From Candidatus Altarchaeales archaeon (GTDB taxonomy: Archaea; Altiarchaeota; Altiarchaeia; IMC4; QMZM01), in the NCBI GenBank assembly GCA_003663175.1, contig QMZM01000025.1, positions 1-14,237 of the forward strand: a stretch of 14,237 bases of DNA, in the 5' to 3' direction. The translations under genes were made by a program, and so were the position numbers. Below the pieces are notes generated by a model. The model made no database searches, was not told the DNA's origin, and saw only the letters and a program-made list of their open reading frames with translations. Positions 7,362 through 14,140 of the stretch are shown piece by piece (position 1 is the stretch's first letter; each line of letters opens with the position of its first letter).

Positions 7362-8258
7362 ATGAACGAAAGGGAGATAAAAAGGATGGTGGAATCCCTC
7401 AGGAATGAAATTGAGAAGAGGAAGAAGAGGATAAATTCCCTACTCGCAGAAATTAGAATTCACAAAAGAGAGGCCGAAAGGATAAGGACCAATAGGGACA
7501 AGGCAGTGAAAGAATTCAAGGAATTGATAGAGAAGAGAAGGGAGATAAATGCAGAGATAAGAAATATTAGTGAGAGAATTTCGAGGTTGAGAAATGAGAG
7601 AAATTCGCTTTTAAATCGGAAAAAATCCATGCTGGAGAAGATAAGAAGTTTGAAAGTGGAGAGGGATTGTCTGAATAGAAAGGCGAGGGGAAGTTATGAC
7701 CACTTGATGAATATCCTAAGGAATAAGGTCGATGAGATATGCAATATTGAGATGCCACTCGAAAAAGAAATTAAGATGTTCGACAGGATTCTTGATATTA
7801 GGGAAAGGATCATAACTGCCGTCAAAGCCGACAAGAAGCACGATGAAATTTCCAACATCTATCAAGAAATAAAGGAGATAAATGAGAAAATTTCTAAAAT
7901 AAACAAGGAAATGCAATTTAATTCCGAAGAGATAAAAATCCTTAGAAATAATATATCGGAATTTAATCGGAAGATTGATGATAAAAAAAGAGAGGCGGAC
8001 GAATTCCATAGAAAATTGTTGGAGAAGTATGATATTATAAATCCCATTAAGGGGGAGATCGATGAGATTAAGGGGGAGATCGATGAGATTCGGGAGAGAT
8101 TGGACCCATTGAACGAAAAACTCAGAGAGATAAAGAGAAAGAGAGATGATGAGAAAAATAGAATGATGGCGATGAAGATAAGGGAGAAATTAAAGAAATC
8201 GAAGAGAATAAGTATTTATGATTTGAGATTGCTCATCGAAAAGGAAATGTTAAAATGA
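7362..8258 (+). CDS. Archaeal coiled-coil protein, COG1340-like
   Basis: 298 residues from the ATG at 7362. It is almost entirely coiled coil, rich in Glu, Lys, Arg and Ile, with no membrane segment. The size, the long coil and the C-terminal end (KKSKRISIYDLRLLIEKEML, about 278-297) resemble the conserved uncharacterised archaeal coiled-coil family COG1340; that match is from memory and moderately sure. A heptad unit KGEIDEI is duplicated in tandem at about 229-242. The start at 7362 was chosen over the in-frame ATG at 7308, which would overlap the upstream gene by 47 bases; the chosen ATG has GGGAGA immediately upstream and a 7-base gap. Its stop overlaps the convergent rfcL stop by 9 bases. 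Role unknown; a structural or chromosome-associated function is speculation. Confidence 0.85.
   Translation: MNEREIKRMVESLRNEIEKRKKRINSLLAEIRIHKREAERIRTNRDKAVKEFKELIEKRREINAEIRNISERISRLRNERNSLLNRKKSMLEKIRSLKVERDCLNRKARGSYDHLMNILRNKVDEICNIEMPLEKEIKMFDRILDIRERIITAVKADKKHDEISNIYQEIKEINEKISKINKEMQFNSEEIKILRNNISEFNRKIDDKKREADEFHRKLLEKYDIINPIKGEIDEIKGEIDEIRERLDPLNEKLREIKRKRDDEKNRMMAMKIREKLKKSKRISIYDLRLLIEKEMLK
8046..8087 (+). repeat. Perfect 21-bp tandem duplication within the coiled coil
   Basis: The 21-base unit ATTAAGGGGGAG followed by ATCGATGAG occurs twice without a mismatch, and a degenerate third start (ATTCGGGAGAG) follows. It encodes IKGEIDE twice, exactly one heptad, so the coiled-coil register is kept. 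Perfect identity suggests a recent slippage event. Confidence 0.9.
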
Positions 8259-9392
8259 CTTTATAAACTCTATCTCTTCGTCTGTGATGTCATATCTCTC
8301 CTTTAGCACGTTTTCATCCAATTTCCCATTATTGATTAATATCCCGATAAGTGGTATGTACTGCTCCGCTATAATCCTCGAGGATGAATGTAAATGCGTA
8401 GATAATTTCTGACCAATACTCTTTTTCATGTTTCTTTCCTTCTTTGTTTTCCCCAACCTTGCAAAATACGCTGGAAATTGATACCTCACAAAATTTATAC
8501 CATTGGACCTCGAGATGGATGCGCCACTTATGAATATATTCACATATCTCAAAAAGCCCCAGTATTGTCTCCTTATTATCCTACCAAGGAAGATATCCGC
8601 CCTTGATAGGTAATAGTATGCCTTCTCTATATCATTTTTATCCCTATATACCCTCGGTAGATTCTCATCAACCCACAGCAACACATCCCTTGGTTGTTCG
8701 TCGAGACTCATTAAAGATTTATATGCCTTACTAAAATCCCCCTTTATTAGTATCATGCTGAGAGCCTTATATATCTCCATTGACCTATCCCTTATTGATA
8801 GAATTCCCAAATCCTCCAATTCAATCTTCTTTCTGCCTTTTGCAATAGTTTCGAGGTCATTTATCGCCGCCCTTATATCTCCATTTGAATTTTCGGCGAT
8901 CTTCATCAATACCTCATTAGTGGTGGGGATTCCCTCAATTCTACAAATTCTATACAAGATGTTCTTTATTGATGCAGAACTCAATCTCCTCGTTGAAATC
9001 TTATTGCATAATCTCTTCACACTACTCAATCTCTTTGAATTTATATCGGAGGTAATTAATATTGTTGGATTTTTCGTCCTCCTTAAGAGTTCTGTTATCT
9101 TCCTCATATCTGGCACCATATCAACATTGTCAATAACTATCAACTTTCTCTTTCCATACAGTCCCATACTCTGTGATATTGCAATTGCATTCTCAATGTT
9201 TCTCTCAGTTATCTCTACAATATCGAAATCGAACTCATTTGCAATCACCTCAACAAGAGCAGATTTACCCGTACCTGGGGGTCCATAGAGGAGTAGTGGT
9301 TTCTTCCAGTCGTATCTCTTCAGAAATTCAACAAGTGTTCTATTACCAATTATTTCACTAAATCTCCTTGGTTTGTATTTCTGAATCCACAT
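8250..9392 (-). CDS. rfcL: Replication factor C large subunit, atypical
   Basis: Clamp-loader subunit that, with RFC small subunits, places PCNA on DNA. 380 residues, shorter than most archaeal RFC-L. It begins MWIQKYKPRRFSEIIGN, the family's N-terminus. Walker A is YGPPGTGKS at 36-44, sensor 1 LITSD at 112-116, and sensor 2 GDIRAAINDL at 171-180. The collar region (WGFLRYVNIFISGASISR about 278-295; FARLGKTKKERNMKKSI about 310-326) is typical of the large subunit rather than the small one. Two oddities: Walker B reads LIVIDNVD (84-91), with Asn89 where RFC proteins carry the catalytic Glu (DEVDG), and the C-terminus ends IEFIKSF with no recognisable PCNA-interacting peptide. The stop overlaps the convergent coiled-coil gene by 9 bases. 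Identity as a clamp loader is sure; full ATPase activity is not. Confidence 0.9.
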   Translation of the reverse strand: MWIQKYKPRRFSEIIGNRTLVEFLKRYDWKKPLLLYGPPGTGKSALVEVIANEFDFDIVEITERNIENAIAISQSMGLYGKRKLIVIDNVDMVPDMRKITELLRRTKNPTILITSDINSKRLSSVKRLCNKISTRRLSSASIKNILYRICRIEGIPTTNEVLMKIAENSNGDIRAAINDLETIAKGRKKIELEDLGILSIRDRSMEIYKALSMILIKGDFSKAYKSLMSLDEQPRDVLLWVDENLPRVYRDKNDIEKAYYYLSRADIFLGRIIRRQYWGFLRYVNIFISGASISRSNGINFVRYQFPAYFARLGKTKKERNMKKSIGQKLSTHLHSSSRIIAEQYIPLIGILINNGKLDENVLKERYDITDEEIEFIKSF

Positions 9393-9508
9393 ATCACAAG
9401 ATACAAAAACATATTAGATTAAAAACGATAAATATATATATTAAAAAGGACAAAATAAAATAATTAGATTAAAATTAAGTTTTGACTAAAATCCCGAGGT
9501 AGTAAAAA
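9393..9508. promoter_or_regulatory. Divergent promoter region between rfcL and the membrane protein gene
   Basis: These 116 A/T-rich bases separate two divergent starts. A near-symmetrical TATA-rich core, ATAAATATATATATTAAAAA at about 9429-9448, could serve both directions: it lies 37-56 bases before the rfcL ATG and 60-80 before the ATG at 9509. GAGGT at 9496-9500, eight bases before 9509, is a clear Shine-Dalgarno for the membrane protein. On the rfcL side GTGAT lies just before the ATG and is weak. Confidence 0.5.
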
Positions 9509-10465
9509 ATGGATGAACCGATTATAAGGTCTGGAAATGTAATAAATACAATTCTCAATCGTGTTAGCGAAAATATCGACTTGCTTATAAAGTTAAGCGT
9601 GATGGTGGGAATATTTATTCTATCTGCTATCATTGGCTATATGGTGGGTTATATAGCATCTGTGATATTGCGAAGATTACTATTGAGAGAGAAGGTCCAG
9701 GAGGTGTTGATTAAGTATGGAGCAACAACAAGTAATCTATGGAAATCTATAGTAAATTTTCTATCTACATGTTCTCTACTTTTAGTGGGTTCGGCGGTAA
9801 TTACGGGGATATTCATCCTAATTGGAGAGCCAATATTTAATGAGGTATTCCTATTCGTATGGAATACATATCTCTTCATACTCTTTGTTATTATGGGTTA
9901 TCTTATCAGTGGAGTGTCATGCAAATTTGTAAAGGATGTCCTTTCATCTATTAATTTTGAAGAGGAACTAAAGAAGTACAAGGTTTCGGAATCCTTTGGT
10001 GGAATTCCAATATCTACAATAATAGCAACAGTAGTGAAGTGGTATGTCTTTGTAATTGTTGTGACATTCATAATACTTGAGATAACGACCATGGGTTCAC
10101 TTGCAGATAAGAATTTTGTGCTTTATCGGATCATGAATCTTCTCTATGACTACATCCCAAACGCCCTTCTCGGTTTTGTGGTGCTGTCAATTTCACTTAT
10201 ATCGGCAAATTTTGTAGGGAATAAGATAAAATCCTATAAGTTGGTATTCAGTGATACAATAGCACTTGGTGTTGAAATAGCAATTATATTCTTTGGTATA
10301 GTCTTGGCACTTCCCCACTTCGGAATCAAGAATGTCCAGATATTGGAGTATTCATTTCTTCTTTTAATGGGTGGAATTTCCCTCGGACTTGCAATTGCCA
10401 TAGGTCTTGGCTTAAAGGAGTCTGTTGCCCATATAAGCCGAAAATACGAGAAGAAGATTAAGTAG
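9509..10465 (+). CDS. Multi-pass membrane protein, MscS-like pore region without a cytoplasmic domain
   Basis: 318 residues with about seven hydrophobic helices (roughly 26-53, 82-106, 112-135, 168-191, 213-237, 249-270, 280-303). It resembles the archaeal and bacterial 'conserved TM helix' proteins related to small-conductance mechanosensitive channels. Near the C-terminus GLAIAIGLGLKESVAHI (293-309) matches the Gly/Ala-rich pore helix TM3 of MscS. The protein ends nine residues later with a lysine-rich tail, so the beta domain and the large vestibule of MscS are absent. GYMVGYIASVILRRLL (43-58) fits the repeated TM-helix unit of this family. The Shine-Dalgarno GAGGT at 9496-9500 supports the start. 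It stands alone, divergent from rfcL and convergent with the flavoprotein gene. Channel function is inference; a membrane scaffold is possible. Confidence 0.75.
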   Translation: MDEPIIRSGNVINTILNRVSENIDLLIKLSVMVGIFILSAIIGYMVGYIASVILRRLLLREKVQEVLIKYGATTSNLWKSIVNFLSTCSLLLVGSAVITGIFILIGEPIFNEVFLFVWNTYLFILFVIMGYLISGVSCKFVKDVLSSINFEEELKKYKVSESFGGIPISTIIATVVKWYVFVIVVTFIILEITTMGSLADKNFVLYRIMNLLYDYIPNALLGFVVLSISLISANFVGNKIKSYKLVFSDTIALGVEIAIIFFGIVLALPHFGIKNVQILEYSFLLLMGGISLGLAIAIGLGLKESVAHISRKYEKKIK

Positions 10466-10490
10466 GATAAGGTGTTCTATTAAGTGAGGA

Positions 10491-11180
10491 CTATATCAAA
10501 AGAGAGACGAGGTCATCTACCTTCCTTATAACCTTAATCCCCTCCATTCCCTCGAGTTTTTCTACATTCCTTAGGTCAATACTCCTAATCCTGATCTTGA
10601 TTTTTTCACCAAAACTTATTGCATTATACTTACATTTATCGATACAGATAAGACATGCATTGCACTTAAGTATGTTTACTCTGATTTTATCACTTCTATA
10701 GAGCGCATAATTTGGACATACCTCCATGGGGATGCACTTACTACAATTCCTACATTTTTTAGAATTTATATTCAGTGGGATTTCAGTTATCTGTTCCCTC
10801 TCCACATCAGTTGGCAACACAAATACTGGAACATTACACTTAATGGCCTGAGCAGCAACATTACTCACTAAGGAATCCGCAATCCCATAAACAATCTTCG
10901 CAACGGTGTTTGCGGTGCATGGGGCAATTAAAACCTTATCATATTCCTTCATTGCAAGCCTTCCAACAATTATGTCGCCGCTATAGCCTCGTTCTCTCTC
11001 CTTAATTACATTTATGGAGATATTCTCTATCTCATCATAGAGACCATACATTCTAACAACCTCAAGTCCCGCATTCGAGAACAGAGCAATTATCTCATTT
11101 TCCTCAGAAATATTTTTCATAAATTTGAAGGTATCGGTAAGAAAATGACCGGCTCCGGTGATGCACCACAAGATCCTCAT
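10491..11180 (-). CDS. Archaeoflavoprotein with a di-cluster ferredoxin domain (MJ0208/AfpA/DmrB-like)
   Basis: 229 residues. The N-terminal flavoprotein fold begins MRILWCITGAGHFLTD, the family's opening, and has the flavin-binding APCTANTVAKIVYGIADSLV at 86-105. A ferredoxin-like part follows with two 4Fe-4S cysteine sets: C143, C146, C149, C155 (CP ending, one longer gap) and C173, C176, C179, C183 (Lys instead of Pro after the last Cys). Relatives are described as archaeoflavoproteins and as the acceptor-type dihydromethanopterin reductase DmrB, which passes electrons to a pterin; whether this organism has that pterin cannot be told here. An in-frame ATG at 11279 would add 33 non-conserved residues across the start of the divergent recJ gene and was rejected. 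Its stop is 25 bases from the convergent membrane protein stop. Confidence 0.85.
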   Translation of the reverse strand: MRILWCITGAGHFLTDTFKFMKNISEENEIIALFSNAGLEVVRMYGLYDEIENISINVIKERERGYSGDIIVGRLAMKEYDKVLIAPCTANTVAKIVYGIADSLVSNVAAQAIKCNVPVFVLPTDVEREQITEIPLNINSKKCRNCSKCIPMEVCPNYALYRSDKIRVNILKCNACLICIDKCKYNAISFGEKIKIRIRSIDLRNVEKLEGMEGIKVIRKVDDLVSLLI

Positions 11181-11269
11181 GTTAATTTTATAGAAAATGA
11201 GAAAATTAAAATATGTATACATTTCCAAGTTATAATAATGAACTTCTATATTTAATGCTATATCCAAAA
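11181..11269. promoter_or_regulatory. Divergent promoter region between the flavoprotein and recJ-like genes
   Basis: 89 A/T-rich bases. On the plus strand TTCTATATTTAA at about 11244-11255 lies 15-26 bases before the recJ ATG at 11270, consistent with a leaderless mRNA. On the minus strand ATTTTAATTTTC at about 11201-11212 lies 20-30 bases before the flavoprotein ATG. No Shine-Dalgarno is seen on either side. Confidence 0.45.
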
Positions 11270-12664
11270 ATGTCATCAATAGACCAGAGGTTGTGGAAAA
11301 GGATAAAGAGGGTTTCAGAAAATCTTAGAAGGGAGGATGCCGTTCTTGTAGTTAGTCATCACGATGCCGATGGAATTACGGCATGTGCAATAATCGTTAA
11401 CCTACTAAAAGAAATGGGAAAGGATGTTGAATTTAAGATATTGAGGCAGTTGGATAGTGTTACTATAGATAGCATAAATTCTACCGATAGAACGATAGTA
11501 TTTACCGATATGGGCTCTGGTCAATTATCTTTACTGAGAGAGAGGGGATTAAAGAATTTCTACATAATTGATCATCATCCACCCGAGATGGATTATAAAA
11601 ATCAGGTAAACCCGCATCAATATGGCTATGATGGAGGTATTGAAATCTCTGGGGCGGGGGTTGCGTATCTTGTTGCCAAATCCTTGGGTAACGAGAGCAT
11701 GGCACATCTTGCGATTATAGGAGCGGTTGGGGATATGCAAGACTCTGATGGAAAATTGCACTCATTAAATAGAATTATTCTAAATGACGGGGTAAGGAAT
11801 AAATTGATAAAAGTCAAGAATGATTTGAGGTTGTTTGGGAGACAGAGCAGACCGATTCAGTATATGCTCGCATACTCATCTGACCCCTTTCTGCCGGGGC
11901 TGACGGGAAATCCAAATGCGTGCATTGAATTTATAAAAAATCTGGGGATCTCTCCGAAGAGAGAAGACAACTCATGGAAGAGTTATGTAGATTTGACATT
12001 TGATGAGAGGAAAAAATTGGCAACCGCCCTATACATCCATCTCCTCGACTGTAATGTTCCAGAATTTATAATTCAGGGCATGATCGGAGAGGTCTATACA
12101 CTCCTGAATGAAGAAAAAAGAACAGAATTGAGGGATGCAAAGGAATTCTCAACATTACTTAATGCCTGCGGAAGACAAAATAAATCTGAGATTGGAGTGC
12201 ATATATGTCTTGGGGACAGGGGAAAATATCTAAAAAAGGCGAGAAGCGTACTACAGAAACACAGACTAATGCTGAGGGAAGGTATAGAATTCCTTACAGA
12301 GAAGGGCGTCGAGGAATTATCGAATTTGTATTTCTTTGACTCAGATGGAAAGATCGATGAGAACATAATTGGTGTCATCGCGGGCATGGCATACGGTGCG
12401 CAGATCGTTTCTCCAAATAAGCCGGTGATCGCATTTGCAATTGATAAAGAAAATCCAGAATTCCTGAAGGTATCGGCAAGAGCAAATTGGTCCTTGGTGA
12501 GGAGAGGGATTCACTTGGGCAATGCAATGAGATCGTGCAGTAGGGATGTTGGCGGTGAGGGCGGTGGTCATGATATCGCTGCCGGTGCGAGAATACCAAG
12601 GGAATCCAAGAATGAATTCCTGAATATTGTCAATGAAACCTTCAAGAAACAACTCGGGGATTGA
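11270..12664 (+). CDS. recJ: RecJ-like DHH-family single-strand exonuclease
   Basis: Archaeal RecJ/Cdc45-family protein; relatives such as Thermococcus GAN bind the GINS complex and degrade single-stranded nucleic acid at the replication fork. 464 residues, the usual size. Metal-binding and catalytic motifs are intact: SHHDADG at 29-35, FTDMGSG at 78-84, IDHHPP at 100-105, and GAVGD at 151-155. The C-terminal DHHA1 motif GGGHDIAAGA lies at 431-440. Active nuclease is therefore expected, unlike catalytically dead Cdc45 relatives. The start at 11270 follows a TATA-like box at the leaderless distance; in-frame ATGs at 11213 and 11255 lie upstream or within that box and add non-conserved residues. 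It precedes uS15, Pcc1 and eS1, a grouping found in many archaea. Confidence 0.92.
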   Translation: MSSIDQRLWKRIKRVSENLRREDAVLVVSHHDADGITACAIIVNLLKEMGKDVEFKILRQLDSVTIDSINSTDRTIVFTDMGSGQLSLLRERGLKNFYIIDHHPPEMDYKNQVNPHQYGYDGGIEISGAGVAYLVAKSLGNESMAHLAIIGAVGDMQDSDGKLHSLNRIILNDGVRNKLIKVKNDLRLFGRQSRPIQYMLAYSSDPFLPGLTGNPNACIEFIKNLGISPKREDNSWKSYVDLTFDERKKLATALYIHLLDCNVPEFIIQGMIGEVYTLLNEEKRTELRDAKEFSTLLNACGRQNKSEIGVHICLGDRGKYLKKARSVLQKHRLMLREGIEFLTEKGVEELSNLYFFDSDGKIDENIIGVIAGMAYGAQIVSPNKPVIAFAIDKENPEFLKVSARANWSLVRRGIHLGNAMRSCSRDVGGEGGGHDIAAGARIPRESKNEFLNIVNETFKKQLGD

Positions 12665-12666
12665 TA

Positions 12667-12679
12667 TTTATTTATAAAT
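12667..12679 (+). promoter_or_regulatory. TATA box for the uS15 operon
   Basis: TTTATTTATAAAT begins just after the recJ stop. Its centre is about 34 bases before the ATG at 12708, which leaves a leader of only a few bases. A weak GGGAAG just before the ATG may help initiation. The position suggests uS15-pcc1-eS1 is transcribed separately from recJ. Confidence 0.5.
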
Positions 12680-12707
12680 TCCTATAGCATAAATTCACAC
12701 AGGGAAG

Positions 12708-13160
12708 ATGGCTAGAATGCATGCAAGAAGGAAGGGGAAGTCTGGTTCAAAACACCCATGGATAACTGGGAAACCAGATTGGGTAGCATACGATATAAAC
12801 GAAATAGAAGAATTAATTGTAAAACTTGCAAAGGACGGAAATACGCCAAGCATGATCGGTTTAATTCTTAGAGATCAGTATGGAATTCCATCAGTAAAGG
12901 ACATTACTGGGAAGAAATTGGGATATTTTTTAAAGAAGAATAATCTTTATGGGGATATTCCGGAGGACCTACATAATCTGATAAAAAAGGCGGTAAACCT
13001 AAGAAAGCATCTGGAACAACATAGAAAGGACATACATAACAGGAGAAGTCTTCAGTTAATAGAGTCAAAGATAAGGAGGCTCGTTAAATATTACAAGAGA
13101 TCTGGGAGATTACCTGAGGATTGGATTTATGAGCCAGAAAAGGCTAAGCTCCTAATATAA
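12708..13160 (+). CDS. rps15: 30S ribosomal protein uS15
   Basis: Small-subunit ribosomal protein that binds the central domain of 16S rRNA. 150 residues, the standard archaeal/eukaryotic length with an N-terminal extension. It begins MARMHARRKGKSGS, typical of the archaeal form, with KPDWVAYDINEIEELIVKLA at 22-41 and the conserved S15 core NLIKKAVNLRKHLEQHRKDI at about 89-108, then LIESKIRRLVKYYKRSGRLP at about 117-136. It is first in a three-gene operon: pcc1 starts 11 bases after its stop. Nothing is unusual about it. Confidence 0.97.
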   Translation: MARMHARRKGKSGSKHPWITGKPDWVAYDINEIEELIVKLAKDGNTPSMIGLILRDQYGIPSVKDITGKKLGYFLKKNNLYGDIPEDLHNLIKKAVNLRKHLEQHRKDIHNRRSLQLIESKIRRLVKYYKRSGRLPEDWIYEPEKAKLLI

Positions 13161-13171
13161 AAATATAAAAA

Positions 13172-13402
13172 ATGAAATTCAAGGCAATAATGGTTGCGGA
13201 ATCGAGAGATGCAAAAAGCATTTCAGATTCATTAAATGTTGATAATCTATCAGATAAAAAATCGGGAATTTTTGTTGAGAGTAGAGCAATTGATGATAAA
13301 ATAATCACAATAGTTAATACAAATAAGTTGGGAACATTACTTAATACCTTAGATGATATAATAAGATGTCAGATTATCGCAGAAAATTTATTAGGAGAAT
13401 AA
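13172..13402 (+). CDS. pcc1: KEOPS complex subunit Pcc1
   Basis: Small dimerisation subunit of the KEOPS complex, which makes the N6-threonylcarbamoyl group on A37 of ANN-decoding tRNAs together with Kae1, Bud32 and Cgi121. 76 residues, normal for archaeal Pcc1. It has the alternating strand-helix pattern of the family: a first strand (FKAIMVAE), the SRDAKSISDSLNVDN helix, a strand with VESRAIDDKIITIVN, and a C-terminal helix LGTLLNTLDDIIRCQIIAENLL. There is no catalytic motif, as expected. Short size lowers certainty, but its place between uS15 and eS1 is a common archaeal arrangement and supports the call. A37 of the tRNA-Met at the right edge is a possible KEOPS-type position, but that link is only context. 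Confidence 0.85.
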   Translation: MKFKAIMVAESRDAKSISDSLNVDNLSDKKSGIFVESRAIDDKIITIVNTNKLGTLLNTLDDIIRCQIIAENLLGE

Positions 13403-13403
13403 A

Positions 13404-13958
13404 ATGGCAAAGAAATTAAAGTCGTGGAGGGACAAATCCTTCTACAAGATTATTGCACCAAAGAATTTCGATTCGAAGGAGATCGGGGACACGATGGCGG
13501 ACAACCCAAAAAAGTTAATGGGACGATCGGTTGAGGTTTCATTGGCAGACCTAACCGGGGATTTATCAAAGCAACATCTCACCTTGATATTTGAGATAGT
13601 TGATGTCAAGGGGGATAGAGCATATACCAAATTTAAGAAATTTGTGGTAAACCCCGGCTATATAAGGGCAAAGATAAGAAAGGGCTCTAGTAAGATCGAT
13701 TATGTCGGGAATATAGACTTAGATAAATCTAAGGTTCAAGTTAGGGTTGTGACAATAACCCACCAGAACATAAAGACATCAAGAAAACATGAGATAATAA
13801 GAATCATTACAGAAACTCTAAGGAAATACAAAGGAATGAAATTGGATGATTTTATTCAATTAACCCTATTTGGCAGAGTTGGGACAGAGATATATAAGAA
13901 TGTTAAGAAGATAGCGGCCATAAGAAGAGTGGAGGTTGAACATGTCAGGATTCTGTAG
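13404..13958 (+). CDS. rps3ae: 30S ribosomal protein eS1 (S3Ae)
   Basis: Archaeal/eukaryotic small-subunit ribosomal protein eS1, located near the mRNA exit of the 30S subunit. 184 residues, slightly shorter than many relatives. It opens with KLKSWRDKSFYKIIAPKNFD, typical of the family, followed by IGDTMADNPKKLMGRSVEVS, FKKFVVNPGYIRAKIRKGSS and KHEIIRIITETLRKY. The start is one base after the pcc1 stop, and GGAGA at 13394-13398 inside the pcc1 end is a good Shine-Dalgarno, so the two genes are translationally coupled. Last gene of the plus-strand operon. No T-rich terminator is evident straight after its stop. Confidence 0.96.
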   Translation: MAKKLKSWRDKSFYKIIAPKNFDSKEIGDTMADNPKKLMGRSVEVSLADLTGDLSKQHLTLIFEIVDVKGDRAYTKFKKFVVNPGYIRAKIRKGSSKIDYVGNIDLDKSKVQVRVVTITHQNIKTSRKHEIIRIITETLRKYKGMKLDDFIQLTLFGRVGTEIYKNVKKIAAIRRVEVEHVRIL

Positions 13959-14140
13959 TTTCTGCAACTGACTTCACCACTTGGATTTCACCACAGTAAT
14001 TGGGTACTGCTCTCCTAATTAACGATAATCTACAATAATCGAGTGCTAAATGGCGAAGTTAGGTAGATATCACAATCACTGCCCCTTTGAAGACCCGAGG
14101 ACTTCTGACGACTTAACAAAGACCTGAACTCTGATTCAAA
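13959..14140. other. Gene-free stretch between eS1 and tRNA-Met
   Basis: 182 bases without a convincing reading frame on either strand. It contains an 11-base near-repeat (GACTTCACCAC at 13970-13980 and GATTTCACCAC at 13984-13994), a possible hairpin followed by ACA at 14024-14074, and several CTGA words (for example at 14104, 14123 and 14131) without a matching C box (RTGATGA). By eye it looks less A/T-rich than the other intergenic gaps, which would fit structured RNA. I cannot name a function. Confidence 0.5.
14024..14074 (+). ncRNA. Possible H/ACA-like guide RNA hairpin (weak)
   Basis: GATAATCTAC (14024-14033) pairs with GTAGATATC (14063-14071) through nine base pairs with one bulged A, and ACA follows directly at 14072-14074. 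A stem ending just before an ACA is the mark of H/ACA guide RNAs. Against it: the hairpin is shorter than usual, and the inner CTAA/TTAG stem abuts the lower stem, leaving no normal 3' guide pocket. Chance pairing is quite possible. Confidence 0.2.

Noticed and set aside
11181..11279. Longer N-terminus for the flavoprotein, starting at 11279
   Set aside because: The conserved opening is MRILWCITGAGHFL at 11180, and the extension overlaps the 5' end of the divergent recJ-like gene.
14100..14140. Box C/D guide RNA, because of several CTGA words
   Set aside because: No RTGATGA C box or recognisable C'/D' pair lies at a suitable distance on the plus strand, and the minus strand lacks CTGA here.
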